From NCBI RefSeq assembly GCF_000738175.1, contig NZ_JFCH01000050.1, positions 1-64,000 of the forward strand: DNA of 64,000 nucleotides, written 5' to 3'. This stretch comes from Corynebacterium jeikeium (GTDB lineage Bacteria; Actinomycetota; Actinomycetes; Mycobacteriales; Mycobacteriaceae). Positions 45,813 through 55,135 of the stretch are shown here, in pieces (position 1 is the stretch's first letter; each line of letters starts with the position of its first letter). Made by a program: the position numbers and the translations under genes. The notes beneath the pieces were generated by a model. The model did no database searches, was not told where the DNA came from, and saw only the letters and a program-made list of their open reading frames with translations.

Positions 45813-48800
45813 TTAAGGCGTGAGGCCGTGGATGTAGCCGAAGCGGTGCTCCGTGGTGGAGATCGCCTGCTCGAGTAGCAGCGGCAGCAGCTCGCGGCGG
45901 CCATCGGGCAGTACATCCTGATCCAGGATCACGGAGCCGGACTTCGCAGCGGCCTCGTAGAACTCATCCGGGGCTTCGCCCAACGAGCGGACGCGCACGG
46001 ACTGGGCGATGGCGATTTCCTCGGCAAAGTCGCGGTCGGAGGAAGTACGCATCTGCTCGCCGAGCTCGCCCCACTCGCGGGCAACCTCCGGGTTGGCGGA
46101 AATATCCAGCTCCGTGCCCGTAGCAGCAGAGGCCAGCTTTAGGCGCAGCAGGTCGCGCGGGTTGGCGCCCTCGGAAACGCGGACGCGCAGCGGCTCGAGC
46201 AGCGGCTTGTAGCGGAACACGTTGGACTCCACAACCAGGGCCGTCTTGTCGTGCTCAACGCCGAACTCGGTAGACATCGCGTAGGCATCCGACTCCGCAG
46301 CGCGGCGCAGCCACACGTGATCGTCCTTGGACAGGGCAGGGGAACCCAGGCCGCGGATCTCGCGCAGTAGCTGTGTGATGTGTGTTGGCAGGGTGCCCGC
46401 TGCCAGCTCGCTCAGGTCGCCCTCGGTCCACACGCCCTGCTGGGCGACGTAGTTCGGGCCACCGGCCTTCGCGCCGCTGCCCAGGGCGGAGTTCTTCCAG
46501 CCGCCGAAGGACTGACGCTGCACGATAGCGCCCGTGATCCCGCGCTCCACGTAGGCGTTGCCGACCTCCACGCGCTCGCGCCAGTAAGCGGTTTCTTCCA
46601 CGTCGATGGTGTGGATGCCGCCAGTCAGGCCGAAGCCCGTGGAGTTTTGCCACTCGATGGCCTCGTCCAGGGTCTCTGCGTGCATGATGCCCGCCACCGG
46701 GCCGAAGCACTCGTGGGTGTGGAACCAGCTGCCCGGCTTCACGTTATCGCGCAGGCCAGGGGACCACAGGGTGCCTTCGTCATTGAGCTTGCGGGGCTTG
46801 ACCAGCCACTTCTCGCCCTTCTCCAACTCGGTCAGGCCGCGCAGCAGCTTGTCGCCCGGCTCCTCGATCACGCCGTTCATAAAGGTGGAGATGTCGGAGC
46901 CCGGGCCGACCTTCATGGAACGCACCGCATCGACCAGCTGGTTGATGAAGCGCTTGGACTTGCCGATCGAACCGACGGTGATGATCAGCGAGGCGGCAGA
47001 GCACTTCTGGCCCGCGTGGCCATACGCAGACTTGAAGATATCCGCCACCGCCAGATCCGGGTCCGCCGCCGGGGTGACGATGATCGCGTTCTTGCCGGAG
47101 GTCTCCGCGTTAATGACCATGCGCGGCTTCCAGCCGCGGAACAGCTTCGCGGTCTCGGAAGCGCCGGTCAGGATCACGGACTCGACATCCGGGTGGCTCA
47201 CCAGGCGCTTGCCGGCTTCGGCCTCGTCGGCGTTGACCAGCTGTACCAGGTCCTCGGAAATGCCAGCCTCACGCAGAATTTCCATGAAGACCTCTGCGAT
47301 GCGCAGTACCTGCGGCGCGGGCTTGATGATCGCGCAGGAACCGGCAGCCAGCGCGGCGAAAATGCCGCCTAGTGGGATGGCGATAGGGAAGTTCCACGGC
47401 GGGGTAATCACCACAGACTTGTACGGGGTGAACACCGAGCCGCGCACGTGGTCCAGCTGGCGGGCACTCTCTGCGTAGTAGCGGGCGAAGTCGATGGCCT
47501 CGGAAACCTCGGGGTCGGTCTCGGCGACGGTTTTACCCGCCTCGAACACTGCAGCCGAGATCAGCTTCGAACGATTGTTGGCCAGGGCATCTGCCGCCTG
47601 GTCCAACAGCTCTGCACGCTCCCAACCGGTCTTCTGCGACCACTGTGCGGAAGCCTCGCGGCAACGGGCGACGGCGGCGTCAATAACCGCAGGGTCAGTA
47701 ACCTCCGGGGTCTGGGCGGGGCCAGGATCGCTCGACGGATCGACGATCTGCAGTGCCCATTCGCGGTTGGCGGGCAGCGTCGGGTCGGTGTCGGGCTCGT
47801 TGACGAAGTTGCCGGGCAGGCCGTCGGACTGGCAGCCCTTCTTCTCGGCCTCTTCCTCTAGGCGGTTCTGGGTTCGACGCGAACCGGCGAAGGTCTCCCA
47901 GCGGTCGCGCACGGAGTTGCGGAAGCGCAGCTCCTGACCCTGCATCGGGGTCATGCCGGTGACGTCGGTCTCGTCGTCCTCCGGGGTGAACAGTGCATAG
48001 AGGAAGTTCTGCTTCGCACCGTTTTCCTCCAGGCGGCGCACCAGGTAGCTGATGGCTACGTCGAAGTCTTCCTTCTTGACCACCGGGGTGTACAGGATCA
48101 TATTGCCCGTGACTTCGCGCACGGCCGCGGACTGTGCGGGGGACATGCCTTGCAGCATCTCAGCGTCCAGCTGGTGCTCCACGTTGCGGGCGACGGACAG
48201 CTCGTGGGCGAGCGCCAGGTGGTACAGGTTGTGCGAGGCCACGCCGATGCGCAGGTTATCTGCGTGCTCGGGCTGCAGTACCCAATCCAGCAGGCGGATG
48301 TAGTTGGCGTCCACCTCCGCCTTCGTCAGGTAGGGAGCCTGCGGCCAGTCGTGAACCTCAGAATCCACGCGCTCCATGGAGAGGTTGGCGCCTTTCACCA
48401 GGCGCACCTTGATCTTGGCCCCGCCCTTGGCACGGCGTTGCGCGGCGAACTCCGCCAGCTCCTTTAGCGCGTCGAAGGTGTCGGGCAGGTAAGCCTGCAG
48501 AACGATGCCGGCCTCCAGGCTCTGGAACTCTTCCTCGTCCAGTAGCTCGGTGAACAGCTTAAGGGTCAGGTGGAGGTCCTTGTACTCCTCCATGTCCAGG
48601 TTGATGAAGGGGTGAGGGTCGCGCTTCATAGCCTGGCGGTACAGCGGGCGCAGGCGATCCTTCAGGCGTTCGATGGAGCCCTCGAAATCCCAGTGGTTCA
48701 GCTGGCTGACCACGGAGGAGGCCTTGACGGAAACGTAGTCCACCCGTGGGTTCTTCAGCAGGTCGAGGGTGTTATCCAGGCGGCGTTGCGCCTCAGCCTC

Positions 48801-49301
48801 GCCGAGCACGGCCTCGCCCAGCAGGTTGAGGTTCAGCTGGAAGCCCTTTTCGCGGTAGTCGTCCAGCATGCGGTCCAGCGCCTTGGATTCCGCATCCAGC
48901 ACCAGGTGGCCAACGGTGGCGCGCAGGTAGGAGCGCGCGATCGGCATGACGATATTCGGCAGCAGCGGGGCCGCGATAGAACCGGCGGTAACCAGGATGG
49001 AATCGACCAGGCTCATGAACCCCGGCACCGGCTCGGTGCGCTTAAACGGGTTGGCGATCTTGGCGAACTCCTTGGCCGAAACGTGGTTGTCCTCGGGGCG
49101 GGCCACGCGGTCAACGAAGGCGAAGGTGAATTCCACGCCGTCGGGATCGTGCACCATGTCTGCCAACTGCTTCGTGGAAGCAGAGGTCTCTTCGATCTCG
49201 AGCCACTGCTCGGCGCGGTGGATGGCCTTGGTGACTACCGCTTCGACATCGGAGCTATTGGGTAAAGGAGTATTAGCCTGGCTGTTCAACGCCGACCTCA
49301 A
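45813..49301 (-). CDS. putA: Bifunctional proline dehydrogenase / glutamate-semialdehyde dehydrogenase
   Basis: A 1162-residue PutA oxidising proline to glutamate. The FAD-dependent proline dehydrogenase half (about 1-480) shows VRLVKGANLSMERVDSE and the YIRLLDW segment. The aldehyde dehydrogenase half (about 530-1030) shows PPWNFPIAIPLGG, ETSGKNAIIV and the nucleophile in GHAGQKCSAAS. There is no N-terminal ribbon-helix-helix domain, so it is probably not its own repressor. The frame opens with TTG at 49299-49301; a second TTG at 49287-49289 preceded by GAGG is equally possible. The substrate tunnel keeps the intermediate inside. Confidence 0.95.
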   Translation of the reverse strand: MRSALNSQANTPLPNSSDVEAVVTKAIHRAEQWLEIEETSASTKQLADMVHDPDGVEFTFAFVDRVARPEDNHVSAKEFAKIANPFKRTEPVPGFMSLVDSILVTAGSIAAPLLPNIVMPIARSYLRATVGHLVLDAESKALDRMLDDYREKGFQLNLNLLGEAVLGEAEAQRRLDNTLDLLKNPRVDYVSVKASSVVSQLNHWDFEGSIERLKDRLRPLYRQAMKRDPHPFINLDMEEYKDLHLTLKLFTELLDEEEFQSLEAGIVLQAYLPDTFDALKELAEFAAQRRAKGGAKIKVRLVKGANLSMERVDSEVHDWPQAPYLTKAEVDANYIRLLDWVLQPEHADNLRIGVASHNLYHLALAHELSVARNVEHQLDAEMLQGMSPAQSAAVREVTGNMILYTPVVKKEDFDVAISYLVRRLEENGAKQNFLYALFTPEDDETDVTGMTPMQGQELRFRNSVRDRWETFAGSRRTQNRLEEEAEKKGCQSDGLPGNFVNEPDTDPTLPANREWALQIVDPSSDPGPAQTPEVTDPAVIDAAVARCREASAQWSQKTGWERAELLDQAADALANNRSKLISAAVFEAGKTVAETDPEVSEAIDFARYYAESARQLDHVRGSVFTPYKSVVITPPWNFPIAIPLGGIFAALAAGSCAIIKPAPQVLRIAEVFMEILREAGISEDLVQLVNADEAEAGKRLVSHPDVESVILTGASETAKLFRGWKPRMVINAETSGKNAIIVTPAADPDLAVADIFKSAYGHAGQKCSAASLIITVGSIGKSKRFINQLVDAVRSMKVGPGSDISTFMNGVIEEPGDKLLRGLTELEKGEKWLVKPRKLNDEGTLWSPGLRDNVKPGSWFHTHECFGPVAGIMHAETLDEAIEWQNSTGFGLTGGIHTIDVEETAYWRERVEVGNAYVERGITGAIVQRQSFGGWKNSALGSGAKAGGPNYVAQQGVWTEGDLSELAAGTLPTHITQLLREIRGLGSPALSKDDHVWLRRAAESDAYAMSTEFGVEHDKTALVVESNVFRYKPLLEPLRVRVSEGANPRDLLRLKLASAATGTELDISANPEVAREWGELGEQMRTSSDRDFAEEIAIAQSVRVRSLGEAPDEFYEAAAKSGSVILDQDVLPDGRRELLPLLLEQAISTTEHRFGYIHGLTP

Positions 49302-49454
49302 TTCTTAGATCCTTGGCCAAGGCGCAATGTGGAACCCTGGCCAAGCGGTGTGCAGGGTACATTTTCCACACTAACGATAAGGCTTGGGCAGGGCTACCAC
49401 GGGGGCTGAACCTGTGCTGTGCGCCAGCCCAGAACCAGCGCTGGGGCTAGGGCG

Positions 49455-51077
49455 CTACGGCGCCGGGTAGTCCATCGGGGTGCCGGGGCCGAGTGGCAGG
49501 CCGATCATCCACCAGAGGGCGAAGAATAGGAACCAGCCAACCAGCATGGCGACGGAGTACGGCAGCGCCAGCGACATCAGCGTTCCGATGCCCGCCTTCT
49601 TGTAGTAGCGCTGCAGGAAGGTCAGAGCCAGGGCGAAGTACGGGCTCATCGGGGTGATGATGTTCGAGGGAGAGTCGCCGATACGGAACAGCATCTGGGT
49701 GACTTCGGGGGAGAACCCGACGTACATGAACATCGGCACGACGATCGGTGCCATCAGCGCCCACTGGGCGGAACCAGAAGTGATGAAGAGGTTCACCAGC
49801 GCCACCAGGATCACGAAGGCGCCGAAAAGCAGCAGCGGTGGAAGATCGGCCTTCTGTAGAAGCTCTGCGCCCTTAATGGCGGTCCACGCGCCCAGGTTGG
49901 ATGCCTTGAACCAGGCCAGGAACTGGGAGACGGCGAAAAATAGCACCATCATTGGCAGCAGGGTCTTCAAACCGCGCGCCATGAACTCCGGAACGTCGCT
50001 GGCCTTCGTGATGGACTTGATGCCCAGACCGTAAACCAGGCCGAGGATCAGGAAGGCAGCGCCGATGGGTACGGCTACTGCGGTGATCAGCGGGCTGGAC
50101 ATCACTTCGCCGCCTTCGCCTTGAAGCGGCGATCCTGGCACGAACAGCAGCGCGAAGTAGATGGCTGTCATGATTACGGCGACGATAGCGGTGGTCCCTA
50201 GTGCGCGCGCCTCGTCAACATCGAGTTTCAGTGCAGCGGTGATCTTTTCCTGCGGTACGTCTCCGGCGAGCTCGTCATCGCCGTCGCGGCCAGTGTTGAA
50301 GGTGACCTCCGAGTAGTCGATCTCGTCGTGGTCAACAAGGTCTAGGGCGCGCTTTTTCATGTACAGCTCCGTCACCGCCGTGATGATCAGCGCCAGCACG
50401 GCCGCGCTGACGGCTACGAAGAAGTAGTTAGCCAGCGGAGAGACGAAGTACTCGTCGTCCACGATCTGAGCCGCCGAGGTAGAGATGCCACCCAGCAGCA
50501 CGTCGGTGATGTTTAGGATCAGCGAGGAGTTAAACCCAGCTGAGGATGCGGCAAAGGCCACCATCGCGCCGACGATCGGGGAGCGACCCACTGCGCGGAA
50601 AGACACTGCGCCCAGCGGAATGAGGATCACGTACACCGCATCGGAGGCCACAGAGCCCGTCACACCTGCCAGGGCCACAACAAAGGTCAGAAGTGTCGGC
50701 CCGACCCTAGAGACGGTTGCGCGCACCACCGCGCTAATCAGGCCGGAGTGCTCTGCCACGGCCACACCCAGCATGACTGTAATAATCAGACCCAGCGGTG
50801 GGAAGGTCACGTAGTTGTCCACCACGCCCGAAAGGATCTCCTTGAGCCCCTCGGAGCTCAGCAGGTTGACGATCTCTACCTTCTTGCCGTCTTCTGGGTT
50901 CGTGGCGCTGAGGCCAAGCTTGTTGAAGATGAAGCTGGAAACAAGGACTAGCCCGCCGAGTATGACGAAGAGCCAAAACGGGTCGGGGAGTTTGTTGCCG
51001 ACTTTCTCGATGAATCCGAGGAAGCCCCCGGGCTGATTGCTCTTTGTAGTCTCTTCTTTGCTCTTCGTGTCGCTCAT
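49455..51077 (-). CDS. AbgT-family transporter
   Basis: A 540-residue membrane protein with about 12-13 hydrophobic segments and the AbgT family layout: the N-terminal KLPDPFWLFVILGGLVLVSSF, VAEHSGLISAVVRA, a central charged loop (residues about 230-280), LFITSGSAQWALMAPI and SPSNIITPMSPYF. Family members import p-aminobenzoyl-glutamate or export sulfonamide-like antimetabolites. Either role would link to folate, and folA-thyA lies about 23 kb away, but this is weak context. ATG start preceded by AAGAGAAAAG. Confidence 0.9.
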   Translation of the reverse strand: MSDTKSKEETTKSNQPGGFLGFIEKVGNKLPDPFWLFVILGGLVLVSSFIFNKLGLSATNPEDGKKVEIVNLLSSEGLKEILSGVVDNYVTFPPLGLIITVMLGVAVAEHSGLISAVVRATVSRVGPTLLTFVVALAGVTGSVASDAVYVILIPLGAVSFRAVGRSPIVGAMVAFAASSAGFNSSLILNITDVLLGGISTSAAQIVDDEYFVSPLANYFFVAVSAAVLALIITAVTELYMKKRALDLVDHDEIDYSEVTFNTGRDGDDELAGDVPQEKITAALKLDVDEARALGTTAIVAVIMTAIYFALLFVPGSPLQGEGGEVMSSPLITAVAVPIGAAFLILGLVYGLGIKSITKASDVPEFMARGLKTLLPMMVLFFAVSQFLAWFKASNLGAWTAIKGAELLQKADLPPLLLFGAFVILVALVNLFITSGSAQWALMAPIVVPMFMYVGFSPEVTQMLFRIGDSPSNIITPMSPYFALALTFLQRYYKKAGIGTLMSLALPYSVAMLVGWFLFFALWWMIGLPLGPGTPMDYPAP

Positions 51078-51252
51078 GGGCTTTTCTCTTCTTGACGCCT
51101 AACTCTTCAATCGGGTTGGGTTGCGACTTTACATTCTGGGGTGCCTCGAGACAGGAGAAGCCCAAAACCAACCAAGGCACAAGAAGTTGCAAAAGTAACA
51201 ACAGTCACTTTGGACTATCTTTGCCTCACTGGTTTCGCTACACTGTGTGCTC

Positions 51253-51942
51253 GTGATCACCTTCGAAAACGTAACCAAGAGCTATCTGTCTTCCGGGCGG
51301 CCGGCCCTGGACAACATCACCCTGGACATCGAAAAGGGCGAGTTCGTCTTCCTTATCGGCCCCTCCGGCTCCGGTAAGTCCACGTTTCTGCAGCTCATTC
51401 TGCGCGAGGAAAAGCTAGATTCGGGGGACTTGCACGTCGCCGGCTACCACGTAAACAAGATTAAGGGGCGGGATGTGCCGAAGCTGCGCCAGCGCATTGG
51501 CTATGTCTTCCAGGACTTCCGCCTGCTGCCGAAGAAGACTGTCTTCGACAACGTTGCCTTCGCCCTCGAGGTCATCGGCAAGAAGCGCGCGGAAATTCAG
51601 CACTTGGTGCCTGCGGCGTTGAAGACCGTTGGTCTCGACGGAAAGGAAAACCGCTTCCCGCACGAACTGTCGGGTGGCGAACAACAGCGCGTGGCGATCG
51701 CGCGGGCGTCCGTAAATAAGCCTTTGGTCCTGCTGGCGGACGAGCCGACAGGCAACCTGGACCCCGATACTTCATCAGAGATCATGATGTTGCTCAACCG
51801 CATTAACCAGAACGGTACGACCGTGGTGATGTCCACCCACGACGACGTGGCGGTGGACTCCATGCGTAAGCGCGTGATCGAGCTGTCGAAGGGCAAGCTT
51901 GTGCGCGATGACGAGCTCGGTATGTACGGCGTGGGCCACTAA
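51253..51942 (+). CDS. ftsE: Cell division ATP-binding protein FtsE
   Basis: A 229-residue ABC ATPase of the divisome that with FtsX activates peptidoglycan hydrolases at the septum. Walker A is GPSGSGKST, the signature [14 protein letters not shown], Walker [12 protein letters not shown], and the H-loop STHDD. I chose the GTG at 51253 ([11 protein letters not shown]), because TACACT ends 8 bases before it and family members begin there; a GTG two codons upstream is also in frame. First gene of ftsE-ftsX-smpB. Confidence 0.96.
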   Translation: MITFENVTKSYLSSGRPALDNITLDIEKGEFVFLIGPSGSGKSTFLQLILREEKLDSGDLHVAGYHVNKIKGRDVPKLRQRIGYVFQDFRLLPKKTVFDNVAFALEVIGKKRAEIQHLVPAALKTVGLDGKENRFPHELSGGEQQRVAIARASVNKPLVLLADEPTGNLDPDTSSEIMMLLNRINQNGTTVVMSTHDDVAVDSMRKRVIELSKGKLVRDDELGMYGVGH

Positions 51943-51996
51943 AGCGGAACTGCAAGGGAACAGTACGGATCAGTAGGGAACAGTAGGGAAACATTA

Positions 51997-52899
51997 ATGA
52001 AGACCAACTTTGTGTTCCGCGAGGCGTTTTCGGGCCTGCGCCGCAACATGACGATGACGATCGCGATGATCATCACCACCTCCATCGCGCTGGCGCTGCT
52101 GGCCACCGGCTTTCTGCTGAGCGCGATGACGGAGCGGACGAAGGACATCTACTTCGACCGCATCGAGGTAATGGTGCAGCTCGACGACGAAATTTCGGGC
52201 TCCGACCCAACGTGTGCCTCCCCGGAGTGCTCCGAGATTAAGCAGCAGCTGGAGGGCGACGAGGCGGTGAAGTCCGTGACCTTCCGTAACAAGGAGCAGT
52301 CCTACGAGCGTTTCGTGGAGCTGTTCGGCGACTCTGACCCGCAACTGGTGGAGCAGACGGAGAAAGATGCGCTGCCCGCCGCCTTCCACGTGCGCCTGGC
52401 CGATCCGGAGAACTCCGCGCCCATCGACGCGCTGCGGGATAATCCGGCCGTGACGAACATCGTGGATCAGGGCGACAATCTGGAGGCCGCGATGCGCAAC
52501 CTGGACTCCATCCGCAACGCTTCCTTTATCGTTGCCGCGGTGCAGGCCATCGCTGCAATCTTCCTGATCATGAACATGGTGCAGATCACCGCCTACTCGC
52601 GCCGCAGTGAGATCAGTATTATGCGCATGGTTGGTGCCTCACGCTGGTATACCCAGGCTCCGTTCGTCCTGGAGGCCATGATGGCCGCCCTGATCGGTGC
52701 GGTGCTGGCGGTGGGCGGCATGTTCGCCGCGAAGATCCTGGTGGTAGACCGCGCTCTGAAGGCCGTGTACGACCAGCAGCTGGTGGCGCGCGTGACGAAC
52801 AGCGACCTGTGGCTGGCCGCGCCGTTTGTGGTGCTGGTCGGCGTGGTCGTGGCAGCTATCACCGCGCAGGTCACCTTGCGCTGGTATGTGAAGAACTAG
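51997..52899 (+). CDS. ftsX: Cell division protein FtsX
   Basis: A 300-residue partner of FtsE with four membrane segments: one near residues 19-42, then three between about 170 and 295. The extracytoplasmic domain in between (residues about 45-165) contains Cys-Ala-Ser-Pro-Glu-Cys, typical of actinobacterial FtsX, and should contact cell-wall hydrolases. The conserved AFREAFSGLRRN-type start reads FREAFSGLRRNMTMT here. It lies 54 bases after ftsE. Confidence 0.95.
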   Translation: MKTNFVFREAFSGLRRNMTMTIAMIITTSIALALLATGFLLSAMTERTKDIYFDRIEVMVQLDDEISGSDPTCASPECSEIKQQLEGDEAVKSVTFRNKEQSYERFVELFGDSDPQLVEQTEKDALPAAFHVRLADPENSAPIDALRDNPAVTNIVDQGDNLEAAMRNLDSIRNASFIVAAVQAIAAIFLIMNMVQITAYSRRSEISIMRMVGASRWYTQAPFVLEAMMAALIGAVLAVGGMFAAKILVVDRALKAVYDQQLVARVTNSDLWLAAPFVVLVGVVVAAITAQVTLRWYVKN

Positions 52900-52910
52900 C
52901 ACTGCGCCCT

Positions 52911-52933
52911 CGCTAAGCCAGCGCTGGTTAGCG
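52911..52933 (+). terminator. Hairpin between ftsX and smpB
   Basis: CGCTAA-CCAG pairs with CTGG-TTAGCG with one bulged G. No T-run follows, so it may weaken rather than end read-through into smpB. Confidence 0.35.
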
Positions 52934-52984
52934 CGCTTAAGTATTTTCGCTCGGGGGAGCGCCCGGTGGTAGTGTGTGGCTGTC

Positions 52985-53539
52985 ATGGCAGCAAAAAAGA
53001 GCACTCCCACCGATTCGGGGAAATCGAAGGGGAAAAAGAACAAGGCCCAGAAGGGCACAGGTCAGAAGGGGACTGGCCAGATCGTCGTTGCCACCAACCG
53101 CAAGGCGCGCCACGATTACCACATCATCGATACCTACGAGTGCGGTGTGGTGCTGGTGGGTACGGAAGTTAAATCTTTGCGGGAGGGCAAGGCTTCTCTT
53201 GTTGACGCCTACGCCACCATTGATGAAGGTGAAGTCTGGCTGCGCGGACTTCATATCCCGGAGTACTCCATGGGGCACTGGACGAACCACAGCCCCCGCC
53301 GTACCCGCAAGCTGCTGCTGCACCGCCGGGAGATCGACTCGCTTATGGGCAAGGTTCGCGACGGAAACAACACTTTGGTTCCGCTGCAGCTGTACTTCGT
53401 TGCCGGCAAGTTGAAGGTCGAGCTGGCGCTGGCGCGCGGTAAGCAGGAATACGACAAGCGCCAGGACATCAAACGCCGTACAGAAGAGCGTGAGATCACG
53501 CGCGAGATGGGTCGGCGAATCAAGGGGATCCAGGGCTAG
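52985..53539 (+). CDS. smpB: SsrA-binding protein SmpB
   Basis: A 184-residue tmRNA-binding protein of trans-translation. After a Lys/Gly-rich N-terminal extension of about 30 residues comes the beta-barrel: ATNRKARHDYHI, TYECGVVLVGTEVKSLREGKASL, EVWLRGLHIPEYS, and the basic C-terminal tail KRRTEEREITREMGRRIKG that enters the ribosome. TAGTGT ends 9 bases before the ATG. Its RNA partner ssrA lies 1.1 kb downstream. Confidence 0.96.
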   Translation: MAAKKSTPTDSGKSKGKKNKAQKGTGQKGTGQIVVATNRKARHDYHIIDTYECGVVLVGTEVKSLREGKASLVDAYATIDEGEVWLRGLHIPEYSMGHWTNHSPRRTRKLLLHRREIDSLMGKVRDGNNTLVPLQLYFVAGKLKVELALARGKQEYDKRQDIKRRTEEREITREMGRRIKGIQG

Positions 53540-53603
53540 GGTGCGGTAACACATAGGGGACCTCTATTGAACGGGGGTTTGTGCTTTGATACTTTTCGGG
53601 CGT

Positions 53604-54578
53604 GTGAAAAATGACGACGTCGAGCATTGGTCCCTTAAGCATCCCGAGTTCGGGCTGCTTGAGCTCTTTATCGGCGAGCCGGATGCACTGCGGAGAATCG
53701 ACCCGGACTTCCCCGCGTCCGATAAGAAAACTGACGCGGAAAACAGTGCCGCGCCGGAGGCGGAAGAGGTAACTGAAGATGCCGCGGGGGACGAGGGGGC
53801 GTCCACAAAAGAAGACAGCGAGAAGTCCCACAAGAAGCTGGCAGAGAAACTAGACGACCTCGATAGGGATCGGCAGTTGCTTGTGCGTCGCGACGGGGTA
53901 ACGATCGCAAGGTACAAGAGCCTCGAGAATCAAAAGATTGACCTGGGTAAAAGCGAGACGACCGTTAAGGCTGGAAAATATGGCGGTGAGATGACGCTCA
54001 GCGCGCCGTACCTGGGGTGGACCTCGAACTTCCTCGATAGCTGGATGATCGAGGTCAAGGTAAAGGACGACGAAGGGGTGGTGGTCTTCGATCCGCCAGA
54101 AGGCTCGCGGGCGGCGAGGCGCTGGGAGGCGATGGAGGAGTCGCCGTTCAAGCGCTGGTTCTACCCGCTGATTACCGGGCTGGGGAAAGGCGGTTGGGCG
54201 CTGGCAGTGATCGTGCTGGGGCCGTTGGTTTCCAAGTTGATTGCATGGCTATTGAGCTTCCTGCCGGACTGGGACATCAATATTCCTTGGCCGGACATCA
54301 ACTTGCCATCGATCCCGTGGCCGGAGATCAACTTGCCGTCGATTCCGTGGCCGGACATTAATCTGCCGTCGATTCCTTGGCCGGACTGGCACATGCCCGA
54401 ATGGATGGAGCCGATTATGCGCGTGGTGGAATTCATGGCGGATTACAGCAAGGTATGGGTGCCAGTGGTGATTGGCATTGCGGTCGGCCTGATGGCGGTG
54501 AAGAACAACAAAAAATCCAAGGAACGCAAGGCGAAGTGGCAAGAGGACCAGGCAGACAGTGAGCAGACGGATTCTTGA
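53604..54578 (+). CDS. Two-span membrane protein with IPWPDINLPS repeats
   Basis: A 324-residue protein of unknown family. Residues 1-190 are cytoplasm-like and highly charged, with an acidic stretch near 40-75 (EAEEVTEDAAGDEG). A first membrane segment (about 198-220) leads into three perfect-register copies of I-P-W-P-(D/E)-I-N-L-P-S plus a partial fourth (227-261), then WHMPEWMEPI and a second membrane segment (286-301) with a basic/acidic tail. The Trp/Pro repeats should lie outside or at the membrane surface. Start taken as GTG 53604 (leaderless TACTTT 8 bases upstream); a TTG six codons upstream is possible. It lies between smpB and ssrA. Confidence 0.7.
   Translation: MKNDDVEHWSLKHPEFGLLELFIGEPDALRRIDPDFPASDKKTDAENSAAPEAEEVTEDAAGDEGASTKEDSEKSHKKLAEKLDDLDRDRQLLVRRDGVTIARYKSLENQKIDLGKSETTVKAGKYGGEMTLSAPYLGWTSNFLDSWMIEVKVKDDEGVVVFDPPEGSRAARRWEAMEESPFKRWFYPLITGLGKGGWALAVIVLGPLVSKLIAWLLSFLPDWDINIPWPDINLPSIPWPEINLPSIPWPDINLPSIPWPDWHMPEWMEPIMRVVEFMADYSKVWVPVVIGIAVGLMAVKNNKKSKERKAKWQEDQADSEQTDS
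54282..54386. repeat. 30-base tandem coding repeat (3.5 units)
   Basis: Units at 54282, 54312 and 54342 and a half unit at 54372 encode the decapeptide repeat. DNA copies differ mainly at third positions, so the peptide, not the DNA, seems to be under selection. Confidence 0.88.
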
Positions 54579-54645
54579 ATTAGCGCCACACGCGGGTGTA
54601 AGGTTAGATTTCCTGTTGTACGAGCGTTTCCGCAGCAGGAATCAC

Positions 54646-55028
54646 GGGGTTGATTTGGTTTCGACTTTGTGCATTGAGCCAGGGGAAGCGTGCCGGTGAA
54701 GGCAGACGACCACCGATTTCAAGCGTCGCTGCGAATTTATAAGCGCCGAGAACACTCAGCGCGACTACGCCCTCGCTGCCTAATTACAGCGACCGCGTGT
54801 CTGTCAGCCCGGGTATGTCCCTGACCCGGTAGCTGGCATCGACTTAAGGGACTTGCCGCACGGCTTTGTTGCTTGGGCCGTGTGGGACACCTTTCGAGCA
54901 ACTGGGCCCATCATCCAGGCTGGTTCGTGAGCGCTGGAGGGCCGAGCAGAGGTCACGTGCGAACTGCGCACGGAGAAGCCCTGGCGAGGTCGCAAAGGAC
55001 CCGGGTTCAATTCCCGGCAACTCCACCA
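54646..55028 (+). ncRNA. ssrA: Transfer-messenger RNA (tmRNA)
   Basis: A 383-base tmRNA rescuing stalled ribosomes with SmpB. The 5' end GGGGTTG pairs with CAACTCC near the 3' end; TGATTTGGTTTCGACT is the conserved 5' domain, and the T-arm GGGTTCAATTCCC and encoded ACCA close the molecule. The tag frame runs from GCC at 54745 to TAA at 54781-54783 and encodes AENTQRDYALAA, ending in the ALAA degron. A terminator follows at 55037. Confidence 0.96.
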
Positions 55029-55036
55029 AAAGCAGT

Positions 55037-55062
55037 ACCCCAGCTCAGAAATGAGCTGGGGT
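55037..55062 (+). terminator. ssrA terminator
   Basis: ACCCCAGCTCA pairs perfectly with TGAGCTGGGGT around a GAAA tetraloop, followed by TTCTCTGTGT. Confidence 0.88.
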
Positions 55063-55135
55063 TTCTCTGTGTCTGAACCTGGAGGTGGCGTTAAGCCTCC
55101 TCATGCGTAACACCTGATCGGTTAGACTTGCCCGC

